DNA from: Thalassospira sp. TSL5-1
Lineage (GTDB): Bacteria > Pseudomonadota > Alphaproteobacteria > Rhodospirillales > Thalassospiraceae
Direction: 5' to 3'
NCBI RefSeq assembly: GCF_001907695.1
Contig: NZ_KV880638.1
Location: 1,364,882-1,428,881 of the forward strand
Length of the DNA: 64,000 nucleotides
Made by a program: the position numbers and the translations under genes. The number at the start of each line of letters is the position of its first letter. Position 1 is the first letter of the stretch. Of this stretch, positions 25,060 to 36,031 are shown one piece after another. A model generated the notes under the pieces. It searched no databases. It worked only from the letters and a program-made list of their open reading frames with translations, and was not told the DNA's origin.

Positions 25060-25704
25060 ATGAGCGATAGCACCTATGATATTCACCCGCAGACAAAAGT
25101 GGTGCGGGGGCAAAAGCGCGCCAGTTATGACCGCGAAACGGTGCATCGCATTATTGATGAGGCGATCATTTGCCATGTCAGCATCGTGCTGGATGGCCGT
25201 CCGGTGATGATCCCGACGGCACATTGGCGCGTGGGTGAACAGTTTTATATTCACGGGTCATCAAAAAACCGGGTGCTTTCCGCCATTGCCAACGGGGCGG
25301 AGGCGTGCATTTGCATTTCCCATCTGGATGGTTTGGTGATGGCGCGTGCGGCCATTCACCATACCGCCAATTACCGCTCCGTGGTGATGTATGGCAAGGG
25401 CCGCGTCATGGACGACCCGGCGGAAAAAATGGAACAGGCAGCCCTGTTCATTGAAAAGCTGGCAAAGGGCCGGTGGGATCAGATCCGCCATCCCAATATA
25501 CAGGAATTAAAGGCCACCATGTTTTTGGAATTCGACATGGTGGAAGTTTCGGCCAAGGTCCGTGCGGGGGATCCGATGGATGATGTCGAAGATTACAGCG
25601 TGCCCGTGTGGGCCGGTGTTTGGCCCTGCCGGACGGTTTGGGATGATCCCATTGATGATAGTCGGCTTGATCGCAGCCTTTTGTCGAAGGCCACCCTGGC
25701 ATAA
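25060..25704 (+). CDS. Pyridoxamine 5'-phosphate oxidase family flavoprotein
   Basis: This is a 214-residue split-barrel protein of the PNPOx-like family (the FMN-binding group that includes nitroimidazole-resistance NimA-like proteins). Visible segments are HRIIDEAIICHVSIVLDGRP, IPTAHWRVGEQFYIHGSSKN, CICISHLDGLVMARAA and the C-terminal SVPVWAGVWP. True PdxH substrate residues are not evident, so a role in vitamin B6 synthesis should not be assumed. Detoxification or salvage is as likely. ATG 25060 with CTGGAG upstream was chosen over an earlier ATG. It is transcribed divergently from the MocR regulator and is its probable target. Confidence 0.85.
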   Translation: MSDSTYDIHPQTKVVRGQKRASYDRETVHRIIDEAIICHVSIVLDGRPVMIPTAHWRVGEQFYIHGSSKNRVLSAIANGAEACICISHLDGLVMARAAIHHTANYRSVVMYGKGRVMDDPAEKMEQAALFIEKLAKGRWDQIRHPNIQELKATMFLEFDMVEVSAKVRAGDPMDDVEDYSVPVWAGVWPCRTVWDDPIDDSRLDRSLLSKATLA

Positions 25705-25784
25705 GGTCCGCGACGGAGCGTGGGGCAGCTTCTCAACCGGGCGGCTCCACGCCCTTTTTTAAAGGCAAAAAGTTTTAGATTAAA

Positions 25785-25818
25785 CAAAAATGCGGACCAT
25801 ATCAGGCCCGCATTTTTG
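25785..25818. terminator. Bidirectional terminator between PNPOx-like gene and psuG
   Basis: CAAAAATGCGG (25785-25795) is perfectly complementary to CCGCATTTTTG (25808-25818), with A/T tracts on both sides, between two convergent genes. Confidence 0.85.
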
Positions 25819-25866
25819 TGTGTCTCAGATAAGTGAGAAGGGCGTTTGGTGATGTTTTTGGTGATG

Positions 25867-26787
25867 TTACTGTGCGCGGGCCACGGCAATTTTTGCGGCC
25901 AGGCGGGCATTGTTGCGCACCAGGGCAATATTGGCTTTCAGGCTTTTACCCTCGGTCAGTTCGGTCACACGTTTAAGCAGGAATGGTGTGACTTCGCGGC
26001 CATGAATGTTTTGCTCTTTGGCCTCGATCAGGGCGGATTCAATGAAATGTTCGATGGCTTCGCGGGCCAGTGCCGTTTCGGCAGGCGGCGGGTTGCCAAT
26101 GATCACGCCCCCTTCCAGGCCGAAATCCCATTTTGCGGTCAGGAAAGCGGCAATCTGTTCGGGGCTGTCTAGGCGCAAGGGGGCCTTCTGGCCGCTTTTG
26201 ACGGTGTAAAATGCCGGGAAATCGTCGGTGCCATAGGCAATAACCGGCACACCCAGCGTTTCCAAATGTTCCAGCGTCATTGGAATATCCAAAATGGCCT
26301 TTGCCCCGGCGCATACCACGGCAACGCTGGTTTGGCCCAATTCGGTCAAATCGGCCGAAACATCATAATTGGCTGCAAGGTCGCGATGAACCCCGCCAAT
26401 GCCGCCGGTGGCAAAAATGGAAATACCGGCCTTTTCGGCCAAAATCATGGTTGCCGAAACGGTGGTCGCGCCATCGCATTTTTTGGCAATGGCATAGGGA
26501 ATATCGCGGCGTGACAGTTTCAAAATGTTGCTGCCCTTGGCGAAATATTCCAGCTCTTCGGGGGAAAGCCCCACTTTGCACCGCCCGCCAATGACGGCAA
26601 TGGTGGCAGGTACTGCACCATTATCGCGAATATCCTGTTCAACAGCCTGTGCTGTTTCAAGGTTTTGCGGGTAAGGCATACCGTGTGAAATGATGGTTGA
26701 TTCCAGGGCCACCACGGGCGCGCCGCTGGCAAAGGCTTCGGCAACTTCCGGCGAAAGGTCTATGAATTCGGACATTCGTGAGCTCAT
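25867..26787 (-). CDS. psuG: Pseudouridine-5'-phosphate glycosidase
   Basis: PsuG cleaves pseudouridine 5'-phosphate to uracil and ribose 5-phosphate, using a Mn-dependent lysine mechanism. The 306-residue protein has the family motifs [19 protein letters not shown] near the N-terminus (catalytic glutamate), [13 protein letters not shown] (catalytic lysine), [25 protein letters not shown], and [11 protein letters not shown]. Length is normal. Two starts are possible: ATG 26787, and ATG 26775 four codons later. The usual partner pseudouridine kinase psuK is not adjacent here, so the phosphorylating step must be encoded elsewhere. Confidence 0.95.
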   Translation of the reverse strand: MSSRMSEFIDLSPEVAEAFASGAPVVALESTIISHGMPYPQNLETAQAVEQDIRDNGAVPATIAVIGGRCKVGLSPEELEYFAKGSNILKLSRRDIPYAIAKKCDGATTVSATMILAEKAGISIFATGGIGGVHRDLAANYDVSADLTELGQTSVAVVCAGAKAILDIPMTLEHLETLGVPVIAYGTDDFPAFYTVKSGQKAPLRLDSPEQIAAFLTAKWDFGLEGGVIIGNPPPAETALAREAIEHFIESALIEAKEQNIHGREVTPFLLKRVTELTEGKSLKANIALVRNNARLAAKIAVARAQ

Positions 26788-27042
26788 ATCTGAGTTAAAG
26801 TTTTAAAGGTCAGGATTAAATAAGTTGCCCATCAGATACCAGTACTAATTCCGCAATGCCGCACTGTGATGGCTTGTGCCGGGCGGCATTGTCCTGCGGC
26901 AAAAGGGTTTTATCGTTTGGCGATGGCGTGGGATGGCCTTTTGCCCCGTAAAATTGCATATATTAGGTGATATTATGGGGGCTATGAACAGGTGTAAGAC
27001 CTGTAACCAGAATGGCAAAAGCGACGGGAAGGAAAAGTTTGG

Positions 27043-27456
27043 ATGTCTGACGTATTGAAAGCCCTAAAACAACGTTATCCGGGCGCGAAAACCTTCAAGT
27101 TTGGTGATAGTGCGGAGCTGTGTGAGGAACTGGTTGCCCTGGTGCGATCGGGCAAAAAGGTGGCAACTTGTGGGGCCTTGCGGGATTATGATGCCGGAGA
27201 GGCCATGCCGGAAATTGGCCGGCAGGATATTGCCCTGAACTGGGACGATACGCCCGCCCTTGTCATTGAAACGGCAGAGCTGGTTCAGTGCCGGTTTGAT
27301 GAAATAACCGAAGCAATGGCCCTGGCCGAAGGCGAAGATGACAGCCTGGAGGAATGGCGGGCAGGCCATAGCGCCTATTTTGAGCGCAATGGAGGCTTTT
27401 CGCCCGATATGCAAATTGTGTGGGAACGCTTTCGTTTGATCGAGGATTTGGGCTGA
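27043..27456 (+). CDS. ASCH domain protein
   Basis: This 137-residue protein has an ASCH fold (a PUA-like beta barrel): the strand-turn FGDSAELCEELVALVRSGKKVATC and the central WDDTPALVIETAEL, with a C-terminal EFWRAGH-like segment (EEWRAGHSAYFER) conserved in the family. Some ASCH proteins of this size hydrolyse N4-acetylcytidine (YqfB type) and others are of unknown role in RNA binding. The start ATG lies just after GGAAAAGTTTGG. Convergent with ilvC and separated from it by a strong terminator. Substrate is not assigned. Confidence 0.85.
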   Translation: MSDVLKALKQRYPGAKTFKFGDSAELCEELVALVRSGKKVATCGALRDYDAGEAMPEIGRQDIALNWDDTPALVIETAELVQCRFDEITEAMALAEGEDDSLEEWRAGHSAYFERNGGFSPDMQIVWERFRLIEDLG

Positions 27457-27486
27457 CCGGGCCAAAGATTATTTTTGGGCAAACAA

Positions 27487-27518
27487 AAACGACCGCCGGA
27501 AAAAACCGGCGGTCGTTT
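27487..27518. terminator. Bidirectional terminator between ASCH gene and ilvC
   Basis: AAACGACCGCCGG (27487-27499) pairs with CCGGCGGTCGTTT (27506-27518), a perfect 13-bp stem between convergent genes. Confidence 0.88.
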
Positions 27519-27542
27519 CGATAGTCAGATTGTCAAAGAAAC

Positions 27543-29187
<1,645 letters not shown>

Positions 29188-29299
29188 GGTCTTGCTCCGC
29201 TGCGGTCGGGGCGGGCGATGGTCTCATCGCGCCAGCCCCGCCTGTCATCATGAAAATATCGGTTCGTCTGGTGCGCGTGTGCGCAACAAAAAGGCCTGC

Positions 29300-31063
29300 T
29301 TAGACCAGGACCATCCCCTCGTCGGAATCGATGGCCTGGGCGTCACTTGTTTCGTGGCCCAGCAACATTTCATTGTGCGGTTTGCCAGACGGAATCATCG
29401 GGAAGCAGTTTTCCTTGTCATCCACCGCCACATCCAGAATAACCGGCCCGTCAATATCGAGCATCTTCTGAAGCGCATCATCAAGATCCGCCGGTTTGGT
29501 GCAGGTCAGGCCGGTAAAGCCAAAGGCATCGGCCAGCTTGACAAAGTCCGGCAGGGTTTCGCTATAGCTTTCGGAATAGCGAGAGCCGTGCAGAAGCTGC
29601 TGCCACTGGCGCACCATGCCCATATAACGGTTATTCAGGATCACGGTTTTGACCGGCAGGCGATACTGGGTCAGTGTCGCGCATTCCTGGATATTCATCA
29701 TGATCGAGGCATCACCGCTAAAGCAGATGACGGTGGCATCAGGATGGGCAACCTGAACGCCCATGGCAGCCGGCAGACCATAGCCCATGGTGCCAAGGCC
29801 ACCCGATGTCATCCATTCATTGGGATGTTCAAACCCGAAATGCTGGGCGGCCCACATTTGATGCTGGCCGACATCGGTGGTGATGAAGGTTTTGCGGTCG
29901 CGCGTGAGCGCGTGCATGCGGCGAATAACATGCTGCGGTTTGATCACATCATTGGGCTGAATGTAGGACAGGCAACGTTTTTCGCGCCAGCCTTCGATTT
30001 CACCCCACCAGCTATCCAGGGCGGCCTGGTTGATGCTGTATTGTTTGGCCTTCCAGATTTTCATCATGTCTTCGATAACATGGCCGACATCGCCCACAAT
30101 ACCGACATCAACAGCAACGTTTTTATTGATCGAGCTGGGGTCGATATCGATCTGGATTTTGGTGGAACCAGGCGAGAAGAAATCGACATTGCCGGTCACA
30201 CGGTCATCAAAGCGGGCACCAATGGCAACCATCACGTCACAATCGTGCATCGCAAGGTTGGCTTCGTAGGTGCCGTGCATGCCCAGCATGCCAAGATATT
30301 GTTTATCGGACGCCGGATACGCGCCAAGCCCCATCAGGGTCAGCGTGATCGGCGCACCGGTCAGGCGGGTAAATTCGGTCAGCAATTTGCAGGCCTGCGG
30401 ACCGGAATTGATGACACCACCGCCGCAATAAAAAACCGGTTTCTTGGCCGATGCCAGGATTTCAACCGCCTGTTCAATTTGCGAACGGTCACCCTTGACC
30501 TGCGGGTTATAGGTGCGGTGCTGCACCTTGGCTGGTTCGATATAGGGGGCCGGGCTGACCAGAATATCCTTGGGCAGGTCGATCACGACCGGGCCGGGAC
30601 GACCGGTTGTCGCGACATGAAAGGCCTCGTGCATCGTGCGTGCCAGACGGTCGCTTTCCTTCACCAGATAATTGTGTTTGGTGCAGGGGCGGGTAATGCC
30701 GGTGGTGTCAGCCTCCTGAAAGGCGTCATTGCCAATCAGGTGGGTGGGAACCTGCCCGGTCAGGCAGATGATCGGAATAGAATCGAGCAATGCGTCGGTC
30801 AGGCCCGTCACAGCATTTGTCGCACCGGGGCCGCTGGTGACCAGCACACAGCCAACCTTGCCGGTGGAGCGTGCATAACCTTCGGCGGCATGCACGGCAG
30901 CCTGTTCATGGCGCACGAGAACGTGACGAATGTGATTCTGTTTGAAAATCTCGTCATATAGCGGAAGCACTGCGCCGCCGGGATAGCCGAATACGACTTC
31001 CACACCCTGATCCGCCAGGGCCTGCAACACTACTTCTGCACCATTCATAATACGTTCTGCCAT
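29300..31063 (-). CDS. ilvB: Acetolactate synthase large (catalytic) subunit
   Basis: This is the ThDP-dependent enzyme that condenses pyruvate to acetolactate or 2-ketobutyrate to acetohydroxybutyrate, the first step of branched-chain amino acid synthesis. The 587-residue length is normal. Motifs seen are VFGYPGGAVLPLYDEIF, RHEQAAVHAAEGYARSTGKVG with the catalytic glutamate, GPGATNAVTGL, the FAD-region GLGAYPASD, and the ThDP/Mg motif GDASIMMNIQECATLTQYRLPVKTVILNN. It heads ilvB-ilvN-ilvC. A terminator of miaA lies upstream, so the operon promoter should be within 31064-31154. Confidence 0.98.
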   Translation of the reverse strand: MAERIMNGAEVVLQALADQGVEVVFGYPGGAVLPLYDEIFKQNHIRHVLVRHEQAAVHAAEGYARSTGKVGCVLVTSGPGATNAVTGLTDALLDSIPIICLTGQVPTHLIGNDAFQEADTTGITRPCTKHNYLVKESDRLARTMHEAFHVATTGRPGPVVIDLPKDILVSPAPYIEPAKVQHRTYNPQVKGDRSQIEQAVEILASAKKPVFYCGGGVINSGPQACKLLTEFTRLTGAPITLTLMGLGAYPASDKQYLGMLGMHGTYEANLAMHDCDVMVAIGARFDDRVTGNVDFFSPGSTKIQIDIDPSSINKNVAVDVGIVGDVGHVIEDMMKIWKAKQYSINQAALDSWWGEIEGWREKRCLSYIQPNDVIKPQHVIRRMHALTRDRKTFITTDVGQHQMWAAQHFGFEHPNEWMTSGGLGTMGYGLPAAMGVQVAHPDATVICFSGDASIMMNIQECATLTQYRLPVKTVILNNRYMGMVRQWQQLLHGSRYSESYSETLPDFVKLADAFGFTGLTCTKPADLDDALQKMLDIDGPVILDVAVDDKENCFPMIPSGKPHNEMLLGHETSDAQAIDSDEGMVLV

Positions 31064-31154
31064 GATTCTTCGAGCCTCTTACTTAGCGACAACAACGTGT
31101 CGCGTGATAACCGCGAGATTGCAACATGATCGATCTACCCTGTGATTGGGGTTG

Positions 31155-31178
31155 AAAAAGCCGCCGAAACGGCGGTTT
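31155..31178 (-). terminator. Intrinsic terminator after miaA (minus strand)
   Basis: CCGCCG-AAA-CGGCGG forms a compact stem with A-run and T-run flanks. On the minus strand it is followed by CTTTTTC. It separates miaA from the ilv operon. Confidence 0.8.
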
Positions 31179-31215
31179 TCCGCCATTTCATCGGCGGAGA
31201 GGCCAACCTATCGCC

Positions 31216-32226
31216 TCACTTTGGCGCGGTCAACAGAAATTGGTGAACAAGATTGCGCAATTTGCTTGCCAGGCTTTCCGAATATTGCGCATCAATGGTC
31301 TCGCGGTCCGGCATCTGGTGGCGAAACCACGTCAATTGGCGCTTGGCATAACGGCGTGTTTCACGCTGTGCGAGCGTCTTTGCGTCCTCAAACGAAAGCG
31401 ATCCTGCCAGATATGCCGCCAGTTCGCGTACCCCCACCGCCTTCATCACCGGGGAGTCGCCTGGAAGGTTTTGCGCCAGCAGAAAACGTACTTCGTCAAT
31501 CGCGCCCTGATTGATCATCAGGTCGAACCGGCGATTGCAGCGGTCATATAAAATATCGCGCGGCGGCATATAACAGAATTTCAAAAACGCCATGCCAGCG
31601 GGCGGGCGAAGCATGCCTGCCCCGTGCCAGTGGGCCAAACCGTGGCCGGTGGCACGTAAAACTTCGGCAGCGCGAATCAGTCGCTGGCTGTTGGCCGGGT
31701 CCAGAGTGGCGGCGGTTTCCGGGTCCTGTTCCCGAAGTTTGGTGAAAAAGGCGGCATGGCCCAGGGCTTCAAGCTCCCGGGTAAGGTCGTTGCGCACGGA
31801 TTTATCGATGTCGGGAATCGGCGCAATGCCGTTGATCAGGGCATTCAAATACATGCCCGTGCCGCCGGTTACGATGGGAAGCTGTCCGTTTTGATGGCTA
31901 GTGGCAATTTCGGCCAGCGCCATGTCGCGCCATTTCCCGGCCGAACAGGCCTCCGCCCCGGAAAGCACCCCATAAAGGCGATGCGGCGCCTGTGCCGTTT
32001 CGCTGTCGTCGGGCCGGGCGCTCAGGACGCGCAATTCACGATAAACCTGCATGCTGTCCGCATTGATGATCACCCCGTCAAATTCCCGCGCCAGATCCAG
32101 TGCGAGCGCCGACTTGCCGCTGGCCGTTGGCCCGGCAACGATGATGACGGGCGCAAAAGGGCTGGCATCACGGCTTTCACATGCCGCAATCGGGGCCGAT
32201 GAAGCAGGGGTGTTGGTCGGAGTCAT
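31216..32226 (-). CDS. miaA: tRNA dimethylallyltransferase
   Basis: MiaA adds a dimethylallyl group to N6 of A37 in tRNAs that read UNN codons. The 336-residue protein has the P-loop IIVAGPTASGKSALALDLA (about 28-46), the DSMQVYREL substrate motif, VTGGTGMYLNALINGI, and a C-terminal helix-rich part ending in RETRRYAKRQLTWFRHQ. I start it at ATG 32226. A TTG one codon upstream is in frame but not needed. The N-terminal 25 residues are low-complexity and may be poorly conserved. Confidence 0.97.
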   Translation of the reverse strand: MTPTNTPASSAPIAACESRDASPFAPVIIVAGPTASGKSALALDLAREFDGVIINADSMQVYRELRVLSARPDDSETAQAPHRLYGVLSGAEACSAGKWRDMALAEIATSHQNGQLPIVTGGTGMYLNALINGIAPIPDIDKSVRNDLTRELEALGHAAFFTKLREQDPETAATLDPANSQRLIRAAEVLRATGHGLAHWHGAGMLRPPAGMAFLKFCYMPPRDILYDRCNRRFDLMINQGAIDEVRFLLAQNLPGDSPVMKAVGVRELAAYLAGSLSFEDAKTLAQRETRRYAKRQLTWFRHQMPDRETIDAQYSESLASKLRNLVHQFLLTAPK

Positions 32227-32428
32227 CAATGCAGTTCCGTTTTGCTGATCGGTTCGGCGATAGTCAAAAAATATCGCATGCGAGCAGCGGATATAACAGG
32301 TGCGAACCTGTTATCCATAAACTGTTTGCATTGGAAATGTAAGAAAGGCGCGACAATCCGGTTCTTTGTTGCGCAGGCATATTGGTCAAGCGGCCATCAT
32401 GACCCGAACCGGAAGACACGGGCGTACT

Positions 32429-32878
32429 CTAGTTATCGGGATTGCAGGGGGCTTCTTCCGGTGCATCCCAGGGATTGCACAGGGGCACACCGGTTTGTTT
32501 GAATTCATCGGTGTTGCGTGTCACCACGGTCAGTCCATGCACCAGGGCTGTGGCAGCCAAAAGTGTTGCCCCTTCGGAATGCCGGGTGCGGCTGTGAAAG
32601 CGGGCAAAGGTGCGGGCGACCTTTTCGTTAATCGGCAGCACACGGCCATCGAAGGCAGGGATGACATTTTCGTCAAGCCATTTGCGCATGATCAGGCCAC
32701 GTTCTTCGTCCTGCCATTCAAGCTCCAGAATGGCAATTTCAAGCTCCAGGATCGTGATCGCGGATAGAAAAGTACCGGCTGTGGGCACAGAGTTTGCCCA
32801 GCTCACGACATTGTCGTTAGCCTGTTTTGTGTCGGCTTTTCTGAGTTCGTCGATGACGTCGCTGTCTAGCAAATACAT
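32429..32878 (-). CDS. PIN domain toxin (VapC/FitB family)
   Basis: This is a 149-residue PIN-domain ribonuclease of the VapC/FitB toxin group. MYLLDSDVIDELRK carries the first metal-binding aspartates, SAITILELEIAI has the conserved glutamate, and LVHGLTVVTRNTDEF holds the later acidic residues. Such toxins cut tRNA or rRNA when not bound by antitoxin. ATG 32878 shares its first base with the antitoxin stop (TAATG), showing translational coupling. An N-terminal extension read in frame overlaps the antitoxin gene and is not protein. Ends at 32429. Confidence 0.9.
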   Translation of the reverse strand: MYLLDSDVIDELRKADTKQANDNVVSWANSVPTAGTFLSAITILELEIAILELEWQDEERGLIMRKWLDENVIPAFDGRVLPINEKVARTFARFHSRTRHSEGATLLAATALVHGLTVVTRNTDEFKQTGVPLCNPWDAPEEAPCNPDN

Positions 32879-33132
32879 TATTTCAAATCCGTAATGTCGG
32901 ACATGTTCTCGATACGCTGAGGGTTCAAGTCGATGTCGGCGGTTTCCGGTTTTGCCAGCAAGTCCACGATAGACGGGGCAAGACCCAGAATTTTCTGATA
33001 GTGCTCGATCGACATAAGAACATGGGCAGGTTTTCCACGATCTGTGATGAAAACCGGCCCGCGCAGGCTGGCCTTTTTGGCCTTGCTGGTATCCTGGTTG
33101 AATTCGCGGGCAGTGAATGTGCTGATTTCCAT
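32878..33132 (-). CDS. Phd/YefM family antitoxin
   Basis: This 84-residue antitoxin starts at ATG 33132. The N-terminal domain (MEISTFTAREFNQDTSKAKK, then GPVFITDRGKPAHVLMSIEHYQ) is the Phd/YefM DNA-binding fold, and the acidic C-terminal part would wrap the toxin. It is paired with the PIN toxin gene by a one-base overlap. It probably autorepresses the module from its own upstream region 33133-33322. Confidence 0.9.
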   Translation of the reverse strand: MEISTFTAREFNQDTSKAKKASLRGPVFITDRGKPAHVLMSIEHYQKILGLAPSIVDLLAKPETADIDLNPQRIENMSDITDLK

Positions 33133-33322
33133 GATCGGCCTTCAAAATGGACGACGGGCGGTGCAAAACCGGCCAGGTTTTAACGTAAGTCTTATTGTAT
33201 CAATGTTTATACGCGCCCGATGTTCCGCTTTTGGCGAAACTTTTCTTGTCTTTGACCGGCGCAATCGGGATAAAGGCACCATTATTTCCCGCACATTCCT
33301 GCCAGTAAGGAGCCTTTGTTAA

Positions 33323-34219
33323 ATGGATCTGGTGTTGACCCTGATCGCGGCACCCCATTCCGGTGCCCTGAGAGATGATTTAATTGACCGGGCAACAAGC
33401 GCCCTGCATGCCGCTGGTGCGCAAATTGGGGAAACACGCTGGCTGGCACCTGGCGAGGCCTGTGACCTGTTTTTTACCGGTATTACCTGCGAACAGGCCG
33501 ACAAGGCGCTGGAAAACGTTGATATCGGCGCTGATCTGGTGGTGCAGCCGGTGCAGGGGCGCGCCAAGAAGTTGCTGATTGCCGATATGGACAGCACGAT
33601 TGTGACCGGCGAAACCCTGGATGAACTGGCGGATTTTGCCGGGGTTAAGGACCGGGTTGCCGCCATCACCGCGCGCGCCATGAATGGCGAACTGGATTTT
33701 GAAACTGCTCTTGATGAACGGGTTGGTTTGCTTGCCGGGATGTCGGTTGCCATGCTCGATGAAGCCTGGAAACGGGTGGAATATACCGGCGGTGCCAAAA
33801 CCCTGGTCGCGACCATGCGCGCCAATGGGGCCTATGCTGCCCTGGTTTCGGGCGGGTTTGACTTTTTTACCGATGCGGTGCGCCGTGAATTGGGGTTTGA
33901 TTTTGACCAGGCCAACGTGCTGTTGACCGATGATGGTAAAACCCTGACTGGCAAGGTGAAAAAGCCGGTGCTGGATCGTCAGGCAAAGGTGGATGCGCTG
34001 CAAAAACTCTCGGTGCAAAACGGCACTACCGCTGCCGATGCGATTGCAGTTGGCGATGGGGCCAATGATTTGCAAATGATTGCGATGGCAGGCACTGGCG
34101 TTGCCTTTCATGCCAAGCCATCGGTGCAGGCGCAGGCTCGAATTTGCATCAATCATGGGGATCTGACGGCATTGCTTTATATGCAGGGCTATACCCGTGA
34201 CCAGTTTGTGTCCGCCTGA
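33323..34219 (+). CDS. serB: Phosphoserine phosphatase
   Basis: SerB removes phosphate from L-phosphoserine, the last step of serine synthesis. The 298-residue protein has an N-terminal non-catalytic domain (about 1-80) and a HAD hydrolase core. The HAD nucleophile motif DMDSTIVTGET begins at D88 with the second Asp at D90. Motif II (LVSGGFDFFT) and the C-terminal DDGKTLTGKVKKPVLD and VGDGANDLQMI are also present. It starts with AAGGAG upstream. Convergent with degP and separated by a strong terminator. Confidence 0.95.
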   Translation: MDLVLTLIAAPHSGALRDDLIDRATSALHAAGAQIGETRWLAPGEACDLFFTGITCEQADKALENVDIGADLVVQPVQGRAKKLLIADMDSTIVTGETLDELADFAGVKDRVAAITARAMNGELDFETALDERVGLLAGMSVAMLDEAWKRVEYTGGAKTLVATMRANGAYAALVSGGFDFFTDAVRRELGFDFDQANVLLTDDGKTLTGKVKKPVLDRQAKVDALQKLSVQNGTTAADAIAVGDGANDLQMIAMAGTGVAFHAKPSVQAQARICINHGDLTALLYMQGYTRDQFVSA

Positions 34220-34253
34220 AACTGTTCAGTTGCCTTAAAATTAACAGTCAAAA

Positions 34254-34286
34254 AAAGGGGCGGCCCGTTTTGTGGGCCGCCCCTTT
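34254..34286. terminator. Bidirectional terminator between serB and degP
   Basis: AAAGGGGCGGCCC (34254-34266) pairs perfectly with GGGCCGCCCCTTT (34274-34286), flanked by A and T runs. Confidence 0.9.
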
Positions 34287-34313
34287 CCATTCAAGGCCGT
34301 TGGCCTTTAAATA

Positions 34314-35816
34314 TTATTTGTCTTTTTTATCGAGCGTCAGGCCGAAATAACGCGGACCGGCAGACGTTTCGATCAGCATCAGAATGGTGCGTTTGCCGTC
34401 ATCCTGGGCTGCTTTCACTGCCTTTTCGACTTCTGCAACATCTTTGACCGACTGATGCGAGGCTTCGAGAATGATGTCGCCCGGGCGAACACCCTTTTCA
34501 GCCGAGTAGCTGGCGGTATCAACGTCGGTCACAATGACACCTTCGGTATCGTCGGTGAGATTGAAACGCTGGCGCAGTTCATCGTCGATATTGGCAACCT
34601 TGAGGCCAAGGGCGTCAATCGTGGTTTCGCCGGACGGTTTGGTCTGCTGCTGTTCCGGTTGGTCTTTGGTGGTGTCGTCGGCAGATGTATCTTCCTTCAA
34701 CTCACCCAGATCAACGGTGATGTCTTTTTTCTTGCCGTCACGCCACAGTTCCACATCGACCGATTTGCCGATTTTGGTTTCTGCAACGATACGCGGCAGA
34801 CGACGCATGCTTTCGACCTTTTTGCTATCAAATTTCAGGATGATGTCACCCTGTTTGATGCCGGCTTTGGCAGCCGGGCCGTCTTTGGTCACGTCAGCAA
34901 CCATCGCGCCATAGGCTTCGTCCAGACCAACGGAATCGGCAATGTCGTCGGTCACGGTCTGGATATGGACACCCAGCCAGCCACGACGCGGACGGCCATA
35001 TTCCTTGATCTGGTCAACGACCGACTCGGCAATGGCCGACGGAATGGCAAAGCCGATGCCGACAGACCCGCCCGAAGGCGAATAAATGGCGCTGTTAATG
35101 CCAATCACATCGCCGTCCATGTTGAACAGTGGACCTCCAGAGTTGCCACGGTTAATGGCGGCATCGGTCTGGATGAAGTCGTCATACGGGCCCTGGTTGA
35201 TGTCACGGTTGCGTGCCGAAATGATACCGGCTGTCACGGTGCCGCCCAGGCCAAACGGGTTACCAATCGCCATTGCCCAGTCACCGACACGGGCTTTGTC
35301 CGAATCGCCCCATTTAACGAAGGGCAGGTCTTTTTTCGGCTCCACCTTCAGAAGCGCGACGTCGGTTTTCGGGTCCCGGCCAATCAGTTTGGCAGGCAGG
35401 GTTTCGTTGTCGTGCAACGTAACCGAAATTTCGTCTGCGCCATCAATGACGTGGTTGTTGGTGACGATGTAACCATCCGGGGAAATGATGAAACCGGATC
35501 CAAGGGCGGTCGCACGATGTCTGTGCGGGGCTTTTTGATCGCCATCTTTGCCCTGGCCGTTGCGTTCCATAAAGTCACGGAACAAATCTTCAAACGGCGA
35601 ACCGGGAGGGAACTGGAAATCCGGTCCCTGGCGGTCGGCGACGAGCTGGCTGGTGGAAATGTTGACAACGGCGGGAAGCAGCCGTTCTGCCATATCGGCA
35701 AAGCTGTCCGGTGCGCTGCGGGCATAGGCACTGCCTGCCATACCCGTGACACTGAATAACACAATCACGAGCGCCGCAGACAGCTTGCGGGCCGGATTGT
35801 AAAACGCTTTTCGCAT
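34314..35816 (-). CDS. degP: DegP/HtrA family periplasmic serine protease with two PDZ domains
   Basis: This is a 500-residue protein with a signal peptide (residues 1-32, ending SAYA). The trypsin-like domain has H122 (NNHVIDG), D152 (TDVALLKV) and S226 (GNSGGP). Two PDZ domains follow (about 290-370 and 405-495, the second starting near LGLKVANIDD). It degrades or chaperones misfolded envelope proteins. It is the last gene after hflK-hflC-DUF2065, as in several alphaproteobacteria, and may be transcribed from its own promoter in 35817-36031. The symbol degP is used in the broad sense, because DegP, DegQ and MucD cannot be separated by eye. Confidence 0.92.
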   Translation of the reverse strand: MRKAFYNPARKLSAALVIVLFSVTGMAGSAYARSAPDSFADMAERLLPAVVNISTSQLVADRQGPDFQFPPGSPFEDLFRDFMERNGQGKDGDQKAPHRHRATALGSGFIISPDGYIVTNNHVIDGADEISVTLHDNETLPAKLIGRDPKTDVALLKVEPKKDLPFVKWGDSDKARVGDWAMAIGNPFGLGGTVTAGIISARNRDINQGPYDDFIQTDAAINRGNSGGPLFNMDGDVIGINSAIYSPSGGSVGIGFAIPSAIAESVVDQIKEYGRPRRGWLGVHIQTVTDDIADSVGLDEAYGAMVADVTKDGPAAKAGIKQGDIILKFDSKKVESMRRLPRIVAETKIGKSVDVELWRDGKKKDITVDLGELKEDTSADDTTKDQPEQQQTKPSGETTIDALGLKVANIDDELRQRFNLTDDTEGVIVTDVDTASYSAEKGVRPGDIILEASHQSVKDVAEVEKAVKAAQDDGKRTILMLIETSAGPRYFGLTLDKKDK

Positions 35817-36031
35817 GGTTATTGATCCTGTTTGTTGCCGCGTTCACGGAGATTTTTATGTTTTGTGCAGCAGGCGATGCGAGGGACCGCATCGCACCCC
35901 TCCCAAATTAAGGGCGAGTTTGGCAAAAAAAGGGCAAGTCTGAGGTGGAAGTCTGTTTTCTGCAGGGGATTTTGTGTCAGAGGGCAGGTTTGTGACGCAA
36001 AAGACTGTAATCGCCAATGTTCAATCGGGGA

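Noticed and set aside
31083..31127. A 14-codon ORF upstream of ilvB as an attenuator leader peptide
   Set aside because: The peptide (MLQSRGYHATRCCR) is not rich in Leu, Val or Ile, and no alternative hairpin pair was seen, so an amino-acid attenuator is not supported.
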